A DNA stretch of 5,310 nt from Fidelibacterota bacterium (GTDB taxonomy: Bacteria > Fidelibacterota > Marinisomatia > Marinisomatales > UBA8229): contig DPYO01000126.1 in NCBI GenBank assembly GCA_003535775.1, positions 9,202 to 14,511 of the forward strand. The letters are read 5' to 3'. The position numbers and the translations under genes were made by a program. Of this stretch, positions 1 through 5,310 are shown one piece after another. Below the pieces are notes generated by a model. That model was not told the DNA's origin. It did not search any database and saw only the letters and a program-made list of their open reading frames with translations. The stretch's first letter is position 1. Every line of letters starts with the position of its first letter.

Positions 1-953
1 CCCGGTGTTAAAACGCCCATTATATCATCTCTTCCGGCTACAAATGAAACCGGTAATATTCCGCCGCCGGCGGCTTTTCCACAAGCCATGATATCTGGTT
101 TAATCCCATAAATCTGATGAGCAAAATGAGCACCTGTACGGCCAAATCCCGTCTGTACCTCATCCATTGCAAGGAGGATATTATACTCCTTGCAAAGCTT
201 CACTACATTCGTCCAATAATCATCCTCCGGTAGAATAACTCCTGCTTCCCCCTGAATCGGTTCCACCAAATAAGCTGCAATACGCTCTCCTTTTTGCCTG
301 AACAATGTTTCAAGCGCAATAACATTATTAAATGGAACTAATTCAATACCAGGGATAAACGGACCAAAATTATTTTTTGCTTCCGGATCATCAGATAATG
401 AAACTGCAGTCATACTTCGACCATGAAAATTCCCCTTCGCACCTACAATAATCGCTTCTCCTGATGGAATTCCTTTTACCTGATATCCCCAGCGCCGGGC
501 TATTTTGAACATAAGTTCTGCTGCTTCTACTCCCGAAACTTTTGGAATAACCCGGTCCATTTTCGTCAAGGTGGTGGTAGCCAGGAGGAAAGCGGACATA
601 TATTTGTGCCGAATAGAGCGTGGAACGGTAGGAAGTTTTTCTTTTGTAAGATGGTGGACAACCGCGTCAACGATTGTCTTGTTTAACTGCCCTTGGTTGA
701 CAGCGGAGTAACAACATAGACCATCAATGAGATCTTCTTCAATAAAAGCACGCACCTTTTCCGGATCCGGTTTACGGCACACCAGAGTAGATGAATTCCG
801 TACATGGGACACGACCACACCCTCTAAAGGTTTATAATTACGCCCTCCTTTTTCATTTTCAATAGCTTCATGATCTGCAGGCGAAAGATCCCCAATTCGA
901 ATACCGTTAACGGTTAGTTTATCACCGTAACCTGCAATTGAAAGTTTTGACAT
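1..953 (-). CDS. Ornithine aminotransferase-like class-III PLP aminotransferase (C-terminus cut by window edge)
   Basis: Reading from the ATG at 953 down to position 1 gives 317 codons without a stop; the C-terminal 100 or so residues expected of this family lie outside the window. The protein is fold-type I, PLP-dependent. Visible landmarks are NYKPL (39-43), YSAVNQG (82-88), SGVEA (140-144), ARRWGY..KGI (152-162), FHGRS (176-180), EPIQGEAG (231-238), MDEVQTGFGRTG (263-274; D264 would bind the PLP ring nitrogen) and CGKAAGGG (291-298; K293 would be the Schiff-base lysine). YSAVNQG, RRWGY and EPIQGEAG are typical of ornithine aminotransferase (RocD/OAT). Y40, Y82 and R179 line up by motif with human OAT Y55, Y85 and R180, so an omega-amino acid substrate such as ornithine or lysine is likely. 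An AAGG ribosome-binding site lies 7 bases before the ATG. Oddities are about 12 extra, unfamiliar residues between Y40 and Y82, and VSG where OAT has NTG. The family is secure; the substrate is not. Divergence from the saccharopine genes hints at lysine metabolism. Confidence 0.88.
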   Translation of the reverse strand, partial: MSKLSIAGYGDKLTVNGIRIGDLSPADHEAIENEKGGRNYKPLEGVVVSHVRNSSTLVCRKPDPEKVRAFIEEDLIDGLCCYSAVNQGQLNKTIVDAVVHHLTKEKLPTVPRSIRHKYMSAFLLATTTLTKMDRVIPKVSGVEAAELMFKIARRWGYQVKGIPSGEAIIVGAKGNFHGRSMTAVSLSDDPEAKNNFGPFIPGIELVPFNNVIALETLFRQKGERIAAYLVEPIQGEAGVILPEDDYWTNVVKLCKEYNILLAMDEVQTGFGRTGAHFAHQIYGIKPDIMACGKAAGGGILPVSFVAGRDDIMGVLTP

Positions 954-994
954 GTAAATACCTTATATATCTAATGTATTTTTGGAAAAATCGA

Positions 995-1006
995 GTAAAA
1001 GTTTAC
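995..1006. repeat. Short inverted repeat GTAAA-AG-TTTAC, possible operator half-sites
   Basis: This is a perfect 5-base inverted repeat around a 2-base centre, lying 42 bases upstream of the aminotransferase start codon. Its size suits a dimeric regulator, but arms this short occur readily by chance in AT-rich sequence. Function is inferred only. Confidence 0.3.
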
Positions 1007-1009
1007 AAT

Positions 1010-1035
1010 AAATCTTTTTAATCTGGCAAAGATTT
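1010..1035. repeat. 8-base inverted repeat AAATCTTT / AAAGATTT in the divergent spacer
   Basis: The arms at 1010-1017 and 1028-1035 are perfect reverse complements separated by 10 bases. The arm-to-arm centre distance is 18 bases, close to two helical turns, which would place both arms on the same face of the DNA. The repeat lies between the two divergent starts and could bind a regulator of both units. It is not followed by a T-run in a way that would suggest a terminator. Chance occurrence cannot be excluded. Confidence 0.35.
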
Positions 1036-1198
1036 CTCTCATTGGTTTTGTTATATTTTTCCGGTAGTAAATATATATCATTCAGGGTGCCTGGTCATTT
1101 AGTAAATATTCTTACGTTTTCCATAGTCATTCATTCAGTCAAAATACTAAATTCTCTGCCTTTATTAAACAAATCTATTTGCATTGTCCATTTAACAT

Positions 1199-2512
1199 AT
1201 GAGTATAGAAAAAATTATTGGAATCCGTCGGGAGGATCATAATAAATGGGAACGGAGAGCACCGCTTGTACCTTCGGACGTAAAAACTATTCTCAATGAA
1301 AACACCTGTAAGATTTCAATACAACCGTCCAAATTGCGTATTTTTTCTGACCATGCTTACGAGCAGGCTGGGGCGGTGATTTCAGAGACTCTCCATGAGG
1401 CAGATATCATTCTGGCAGTAAAGGAAATTCCAGTTGAATTACTCCAGGAAGAAAAGACATACCTGTTTTTCTCCCACACCATAAAAGGTCAATCCTATAA
1501 TATGAAAATGCTCCAACGTATGATGGATTTGAAATGCAACTTGATTGATTATGAAAGAATTGTCGATAAAAAGAATCGGCGATTGATTTTTTTCGGGCGA
1601 TATGCCGGACTCGCTGGACTGATAGAAACGATCCATGCTTATGGCGAAAAACTCAAACTTCAAGGTATCCACACACCCTTCGAAAAAATAAAACAGGCAT
1701 ACCAGTATTCTTCTGTTGAAGAGGCAAAAATGCACTTTAAATCCGTTGCCAATGATCTGCAAAAAAACGGAATACCTAAGAATCTAGGCCCGGTGGTTTT
1801 TGGATTTGCCGGTTATGGAAATGTCTCCTGTGGTGCCCAGGAATTATTTGATTTGCTCCCGCACAAGGATCTTTCTTCAACAGAATTAACAGAAAATTTC
1901 TCTTCATTAACTTCCTGGGATGGAACATTGTTCAAGTTTATCTTTAAGGAAGAACACATGGTTATCCCAAAAAACGGAAAATTTGACTTGAGGGATTATT
2001 ACGATAATCCTGAAAATTACACCGGGAACTTTTCATCGTGGCTCCCTTATATTAATGTTTTGGTCAATTGTATTTACTGGACAGAAAGATATCCCCGGCT
2101 TCTTACCAAAGATTATTTAAACCAGCATCCTGATGGAAACCTGTCTGTCATCGGGGATATCAGTTGTGACATTGAAGGCTCCATTGAAATCACTCATAAA
2201 TCCACGTATCCAGACAGTGCTACCTATACTTATTTCCCAGCTGAAAAACAGTTTAAAGATGGTACTCTACGGAATGGCATAACAATAATGGCTGTGGATA
2301 ATCTACCCTGTGAATTTTCAAAAGAGTCTTCAATAGAATTTTCGAGAGTATTAAGAGAATTTATCCCCCTTCTCATTCAAGAAAACTTTAATGTACCCCT
2401 TGAGGAATTGAAACTTCCTGCTTCCATGAAACGAGGGCTGATCCTTCATCAGGGGAAATTGACTGAAGATTACATCTATATTAAAAAATATCTAAAAAAA
2501 GAAAACTCATGA
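1199..2512 (+). CDS. Lysine-ketoglutarate reductase (saccharopine dehydrogenase, lysine-forming type; LKR half of AASS)
   Basis: This 437-residue cytosolic enzyme should catalyse L-lysine + 2-oxoglutarate + NAD(P)H to saccharopine. Its length matches the LKR half of animal AASS and plant LKR/SDH. Motifs in order are IGIRRED..KWERRAPLVP (7-25); AVKEIP (73-78), whose K75 corresponds by motif to a catalytic lysine of the fungal enzyme; YLFFSHTIKGQ (88-98), whose H93 corresponds to the catalytic histidine; FFGRYAGLAG (131-140); the nucleotide-binding loop GFAGYGNVSCG (202-212); DISCDIEGSIE (320-330); and VDNLPCEFSKESS (366-378). The ATG at 1199 places the family's conserved N-terminus directly after the start, so this start is well supported, although no Shine-Dalgarno sequence precedes it. 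The stop overlaps the saccharopine dehydrogenase ATG by 4 bases (ATGA), so the two are almost certainly co-transcribed and translationally coupled. The animal enzyme prefers NADPH; cofactor choice here cannot be read with confidence. Confidence 0.95.
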   Translation: MSIEKIIGIRREDHNKWERRAPLVPSDVKTILNENTCKISIQPSKLRIFSDHAYEQAGAVISETLHEADIILAVKEIPVELLQEEKTYLFFSHTIKGQSYNMKMLQRMMDLKCNLIDYERIVDKKNRRLIFFGRYAGLAGLIETIHAYGEKLKLQGIHTPFEKIKQAYQYSSVEEAKMHFKSVANDLQKNGIPKNLGPVVFGFAGYGNVSCGAQELFDLLPHKDLSSTELTENFSSLTSWDGTLFKFIFKEEHMVIPKNGKFDLRDYYDNPENYTGNFSSWLPYINVLVNCIYWTERYPRLLTKDYLNQHPDGNLSVIGDISCDIEGSIEITHKSTYPDSATYTYFPAEKQFKDGTLRNGITIMAVDNLPCEFSKESSIEFSRVLREFIPLLIQENFNVPLEELKLPASMKRGLILHQGKLTEDYIYIKKYLKKENS

Positions 2513-3819
2513 AGAATATCCTTGTCTTAGGTGCGGGATTGGTTAGCAGACCCGGAGTACACTATTTACTTGGTCACAAAGATTTTCGGATAACTGTTGC
2601 CTCCCTCCAAAAAGCAGAAGCACTGGTTAAAGGGTATGAAAACGGTATCGCTATTTCCCTCGATATAAACAACACAGCTAAACTTGTGGAACTGATTAAA
2701 GGCAATGATATTGTAATCAGTCTCCTGCCCTGGACATATCATGTAAAAGTCGCAAAACATTGCCTTGCTCAAAATACCCATATGGCTACCACCTCCTATG
2801 TGAGCAAAGAAATGCAGGCATTTGACTCAGAAGCAAAAAACAAAGGTCTTCTTTTCCTGAATGAAATAGGAGTGGATCCTGGAATTGACCATATGTCCGC
2901 AATGAAGATTATTGACCAAGTGCACTCCGAGGGTGGAAAGATCCTTCATTTTTATTCCTATTGTGGTGGACTGCCTGCACCGAGAGACAATGATAATCCC
3001 TTTGGATATAAATTTTCATGGAGTCCGAAGGGTGTAGTCCTGGCTTCCAAAAATTCCGCCCATTACCTCGAAAACGGAGAAAATATAATTATCGAAGGAA
3101 AAAACCTGTTTGTAAACCCGCGCTTAGAGGAGGTTGATGAATTGGGAACTTTTGAAGTTTATCCGAATAGGGATTCCCTCCCTTATAAAATTTTGTACGG
3201 TTTACATGATGCACTCACTGTTATGCGCGGCACATATCGAAATATCGGCTGGTGCGCTACTTTAAAAGCAATTATTGACCTTGGCCTGGTGGATGAAACA
3301 CCCATTGTAAAAGTAAAGGGAATGACCTTCCAGCAAATGTTAGCTGCACTGGTTGGGGCATCAGAATCAGATAATATCAGGGCTAAAACAGCTGAAATAT
3401 TGAATATTGAAATAGCTTCCCCCATTTTAGACCGTTTGGAATGGTTAGGACTTTTCAGTGATGAATCTGTGACGATTTATGACAACCGACTGGATATTCT
3501 CAGCGACCGTCTTCAGGAAAAACTATTCTACAAAGAAGGTGAGAAGGATATGATCCTGCTTCAACACAAATTTACAGTTGAGAACAAAAAGAAAATGAAA
3601 GAGTTCATCACATCCACTCTGATTGATTATGGAATAACCAATGGTGATTCTTCCATGGCGCGTACAGTGAGTTTGCCCCTTGCCATTGGAGTAAAACTCA
3701 TTCTAACAGGAAAAATTCTGTTAACTGGAGTCAAAATTCCTATTATGAAGGAAATTTATGATCCTGTCCTTGAGGAATTGGAGAACCTGGGAATTGCAAT
3801 GGTGGAAAAGACATTTTAG
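2509..3819 (+). CDS. Saccharopine dehydrogenase, L-glutamate-forming (SDH half of AASS; Lys9-like)
   Basis: This 436-residue oxidoreductase should catalyse saccharopine + NAD(P)+ + water to glutamate + 2-aminoadipate 6-semialdehyde, consuming the product of the gene before it. An N-terminal Rossmann fold starts at once (ILVLGAGLVSRPG, 4-16), followed by SLLPWTYH (71-78), TTSYVS (94-99), NEIGVDPGIDHMSAM (118-132), CGGLPAP (152-158), NPFGYKFSWSPKGV (163-176), RGTYRNIGWC (240-249) and a C-terminal TVSLPLAIGVKLILTGKI segment (386-403) ending in IYDPVLEELE. These occur in the order seen in the SDH half of AASS and in fungal Lys9, and the length is complete. The start ATG lies within the upstream stop (ATGA), preceded only by a weak purine-rich stretch, so translation probably depends on coupling. 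The gene ends 11 bases from the stop codon of the convergent ATPase gene. In animals and plants the two activities are fused in one protein; here they are separate. Confidence 0.95.
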   Translation: MKNILVLGAGLVSRPGVHYLLGHKDFRITVASLQKAEALVKGYENGIAISLDINNTAKLVELIKGNDIVISLLPWTYHVKVAKHCLAQNTHMATTSYVSKEMQAFDSEAKNKGLLFLNEIGVDPGIDHMSAMKIIDQVHSEGGKILHFYSYCGGLPAPRDNDNPFGYKFSWSPKGVVLASKNSAHYLENGENIIIEGKNLFVNPRLEEVDELGTFEVYPNRDSLPYKILYGLHDALTVMRGTYRNIGWCATLKAIIDLGLVDETPIVKVKGMTFQQMLAALVGASESDNIRAKTAEILNIEIASPILDRLEWLGLFSDESVTIYDNRLDILSDRLQEKLFYKEGEKDMILLQHKFTVENKKKMKEFITSTLIDYGITNGDSSMARTVSLPLAIGVKLILTGKILLTGVKIPIMKEIYDPVLEELENLGIAMVEKTF

Positions 3820-3830
3820 AATACTATTTT

Positions 3831-4727
3831 CTATGTGTACGGGCAAACCCAGGAGTGGTCTTCTTTCAAGACAGTGTCCGGCTCTTTTTCTGCACATTCC
3901 TGGATTGCTGACGGGCATCGCGGATGAAAACGACATCCAGTAGGATAATGTAACGGTAGGGGGACAACCCCAGGGATAGAGGAAAATTCTCCCCTGTTAT
4001 TTTTTTTCATCTTTGATAGCTGAATCAATGCTTTTGTATAAGGATGTTGTGGTGTAGAAAACAGCACATCCGTTGGTGCTGATTCAACAATGCGGCCGGC
4101 ATACATGACCATGGTTCTTTGAGCAAATGATTTCACTAACGACAGGTCATGGGAAATAAATAAAATACTTACACCTTGATTTTCATTAAATTCTTTCAGC
4201 AGGTCAATGATCTGGGCCTGGATGGTCACATCCAAAGCTGTTGTTGGTTCATCAGCAATGAGCAGATCAGGGTCTCGCGCCAGTGCAATTGCAATGAGAA
4301 CCCGCTGCCGCATTCCGCCTGAAAATTCATGAGGGTATTGATAATATCTTTTTTCTGGTTCATCAATCCTCACTGCATTCAATAATCGAACAACTTCACC
4401 CTTATTCCTTTTAACCTTATTTTTTATCCCCTCTAGAATCTGAGTTCCCACCTTTAATACGGGATTCAAAGCATTCAGCGGATCCTGGAAGATCATTGCC
4501 GTTTGAATACCATTGATTGAACTTTGACTTATATGAGCAGATTTTGGAAGGAGTCCCGCCTGGGATAAAGCAACTTGAGTTTTACCACACCCTGATTCGC
4601 CTACCAATGCAATGATTTCACCTGGATCTATATAAAAAGAAACCTGGTCCACAACAGAAACCAGGTTTCCTTCGATAGTATATTGAATGGTTAAGTCTTT
4701 TACATCTAAAAGATGATCATGCGACAT
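3831..4727 (-). CDS. OppD/DppD-type oligopeptide/dipeptide ABC transporter ATP-binding protein (shortened)
   Basis: This 298-residue nucleotide-binding subunit should power a peptide or nickel/peptide-class importer at the inner face of the cytoplasmic membrane. It has Walker A GESGCGKT (43-50), Q-loop Q81 in MIFQDP, signature FSGGMRQR (135-142), Walker B LLIADE (155-160), D-loop ALD (164-166) and H-loop H193. The C-terminal oligopeptide-transporter extension contains GCRFHPRCP and four cysteines (C265, C271, C278, C295), the pattern associated with an iron-sulfur cluster in DppD-like ATPases. It looks catalytically intact. It is shorter than E. coli OppD mainly because 17 residues are missing between Walker A and the Q-loop, with about 4 more missing before the signature. 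The ATG at 4727 gives the standard N-terminus and overlaps the upstream membrane-protein gene by 11 bases; there is no strong ribosome-binding site, so coupling is likely. No OppF partner follows, since the gene ends against the convergent saccharopine operon. Confidence 0.92.
   Translation of the reverse strand: MSHDHLLDVKDLTIQYTIEGNLVSVVDQVSFYIDPGEIIALVGESGCGKTQVALSQAGLLPKSAHISQSSINGIQTAMIFQDPLNALNPVLKVGTQILEGIKNKVKRNKGEVVRLLNAVRIDEPEKRYYQYPHEFSGGMRQRVLIAIALARDPDLLIADEPTTALDVTIQAQIIDLLKEFNENQGVSILFISHDLSLVKSFAQRTMVMYAGRIVESAPTDVLFSTPQHPYTKALIQLSKMKKNNRGEFSSIPGVVPLPLHYPTGCRFHPRCPSAIQECAEKEPDTVLKEDHSWVCPYT
3971..4008 (+). terminator. Probable intrinsic terminator of the saccharopine operon, inside the opposing ATPase gene
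   Basis: CAGGG (3971-3975) pairs with CCCTG (3992-3996). After a 3-base ATA bulge, GAGGA (3979-3983) pairs with TTCTC (3987-3991) with one G-T pair, around an AAA loop. A run of TTATTTTTTTT (3997-4007) follows at once. Hairpin plus T-run is the classic Rho-independent form, and it is oriented for plus-strand transcripts, 151 bases past the saccharopine dehydrogenase stop. On the other strand the same bases encode the lysine- and asparagine-rich linker KMKKNN of the ATPase, so a coding explanation for the T-run also exists. Confidence 0.55.
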
Positions 4728-5310
4728 CTTTGCTCACAGGTAAATTTTTATCTCGATCTTTCATTGCATTGTAACCCAAAAGAATAATCATAACTACCAG
4801 TATCCATAGTGTAGCATGGTTGTATTGCGCTTTGGAATAATCAATGAGGTCCACAAACCGACCGATGAGCAGGGAAATACGTCCCATAACTGCAAACCCG
4901 AACGAAGCGCCGAAGCTGATCATCAGGAAGTAAATTCCAACCTTGGTCAATTTTCCGAATGCACCTTTGTGTTCCTTCGAAAAATAGAAGTATGCCAGTC
5001 CGGAAATCGTACCAACTAAAATGACAATATTGTTGAAAATACTGTTTCCTATCAGAGCAAAAAACGGCATATCACCGCCTACAAACTGCATCGCAGATCC
5101 CTTGATCTGACCAATCACATTTGAATTAAGAAATCCGTAAGCACGGAGACCAGCAGCCATTCCAACAGTGTAGGCAATTCCCCAGCGGGCAAACCAGGAC
5201 AATTTTGACGACACACTTAACAGCATCATAATCCCCAGTGCAAATGGAATAAGATAGATCAAATGCATGTCATGTCCTTTGTCAATTCCTCCTGCAGGAA
5301 AAACAGCGGA
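4717..5310 (-). CDS. Uncharacterised multi-pass membrane protein (start unresolved, probably continues past window edge)
   Basis: I do not recognise a named family. From the first in-window ATG (5268) there are 183 residues, but the frame stays open to 5310 and the upstream 14 residues (including PAGGIDKGHD) read as plausible protein, so the true start may lie beyond the window. Against that, AAAGGA sits 6 bases before the 5268 ATG and could be its ribosome-binding site. Counting from that ATG, hydrophobic segments lie near residues 2-19, 27-45 (weaker), 77-96, 108-136 and 151-168, giving four to five membrane spans. A glycine-rich stretch SFGASFGFAVMGR followed by ISLLIGR (118-137) looks like a conserved core. 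The tail (169-183) is charged and probably cytosolic. The gene overlaps the ATPase gene by 11 bases, so they are co-transcribed. It does not show the sequence features I would expect of an OppB or OppC permease. Confidence 0.75.
   Translation of the reverse strand, partial: SAVFPAGGIDKGHDMHLIYLIPFALGIMMLLSVSSKLSWFARWGIAYTVGMAAGLRAYGFLNSNVIGQIKGSAMQFVGGDMPFFALIGNSIFNNIVILVGTISGLAYFYFSKEHKGAFGKLTKVGIYFLMISFGASFGFAVMGRISLLIGRFVDLIDYSKAQYNHATLWILVVMIILLGYNAMKDRDKNLPVSKDVA

Larger units (their letters stand above)
954..1198. promoter_or_regulatory. Divergent AT-rich intergenic control region
   Basis: These 245 bases separate the start codons of the divergent aminotransferase and lysine-ketoglutarate reductase genes, so promoters for both must lie here or in the adjacent coding ends. 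I see no convincing coding sequence. The best plus-strand sigma70-like candidate is TTGTTA (1048-1053), an 18-base spacer, then TATATA (1072-1077). Each box matches consensus at 4 of 6 positions, which is weak in such AT-rich DNA. It would leave a leader of about 115 bases. No clear minus-strand promoter stands out. Two inverted repeats in the aminotransferase-proximal third are listed separately. Confidence 0.5.

Noticed and set aside
63..74. Perfect 12-base GC-rich palindrome followed by TTTT
   Set aside because: It encodes the Ala-Ala-Gly-Gly residues right after the catalytic lysine codon of the aminotransferase; with no loop sequence it would form a poor hairpin, so codon content explains it.
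505..711. Plus-strand open frame of 68 codons
   Set aside because: It lies wholly antisense to the aminotransferase, whose frame has clear family motifs on the minus strand.
661..850. Possible frameshift in the aminotransferase N-terminus, where motifs look unlike OAT
   Set aside because: The other two minus-strand frames contain stops or unrelated sequence, and the open frame rejoins clear motifs on both sides without any shift, so divergence is the simpler explanation.
970..990. TATTTTTG at 977-984 as a Bacteroidetes-type -7 promoter element
   Set aside because: It fits TAnnTTTG, but the nearest upstream TTTG is 27 bases away instead of the usual 19-21 or so, and AT-rich DNA gives such matches by chance.
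1042..1242. Plus-strand open frame of 66 codons in the divergent spacer
   Set aside because: It needs a TTG start, runs into the reductase gene in another frame, has no ribosome-binding site and shows only the hydrophobic composition expected from translating AT-rich spacer.
3734..3757. Hairpin AAATTCCT / AGGAAATTT as a terminator for the minus-strand ATPase unit
   Set aside because: The stem is AT-rich with a bulge and is followed by only four T residues on the minus strand; it lies within saccharopine dehydrogenase coding sequence and is too weak to call.
3817..3833. TAGAA / TTCTA inverted repeat formed by the two facing stop codons
   Set aside because: The stem is five AT-rich pairs with no T-run, and it arises simply because both genes end in TAG.
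3758..3943. Plus-strand open frame of 61 codons spanning the convergent junction
   Set aside because: It overlaps the ends of two well-supported genes in other frames and resembles no protein I know.

Overview
The window is AT-rich bacterial DNA, dense with coding sequence. Genes overlap by a few bases or sit almost end to end, and there are no introns. The gene set suggests a bacterium that handles lysine through the saccharopine route. AT-richness, mixed use of ribosome-binding sites and the gene families would fit a member of the Bacteroidota/Marinimicrobia-type (FCB) lineages, but this is a low-confidence impression and nothing in the window proves it.

There are three transcription units. 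(1) Positions 1-953, minus strand: the N-terminal 317 residues of a class-III PLP aminotransferase of the ornithine aminotransferase type, cut off by the window edge. (2) Positions 1199-3819, plus strand: two genes overlapping by 4 bases, encoding lysine-ketoglutarate reductase (saccharopine-forming) and saccharopine dehydrogenase (glutamate-forming). They are the separate equivalents of the two halves of animal and plant AASS/LKR-SDH, in the same order. (3) Positions 3831-5310, minus strand: an uncharacterised multi-pass membrane protein followed, with an 11-base overlap, by an OppD/DppD-type peptide-transporter ATPase.

The aminotransferase and the saccharopine genes diverge from a 245-base AT-rich spacer (954-1198). 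This spacer holds two inverted repeats, and a shared regulator is plausible. The saccharopine genes converge on the ATPase gene with only 11 bases between the stop codons. A good intrinsic terminator for the plus-strand unit lies 151 bases inside the ATPase gene, at 3971-4008.

Metabolic reading: the reductase condenses lysine with 2-oxoglutarate to saccharopine. The dehydrogenase then releases glutamate and 2-aminoadipate 6-semialdehyde. The divergent aminotransferase retains the omega-amino-acid substrate residues of ornithine aminotransferase and may act on lysine/aminoadipate semialdehyde or on ornithine. That link is inferred from position only. No aminoadipate semialdehyde dehydrogenase is in the window. 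I see no mobile element, CRISPR array, tRNA or rRNA. No wholly new system is evident. The most unusual items are the divergent aminotransferase N-terminus, the shortened ATPase, the terminator embedded in an opposing gene, and the unknown membrane protein.
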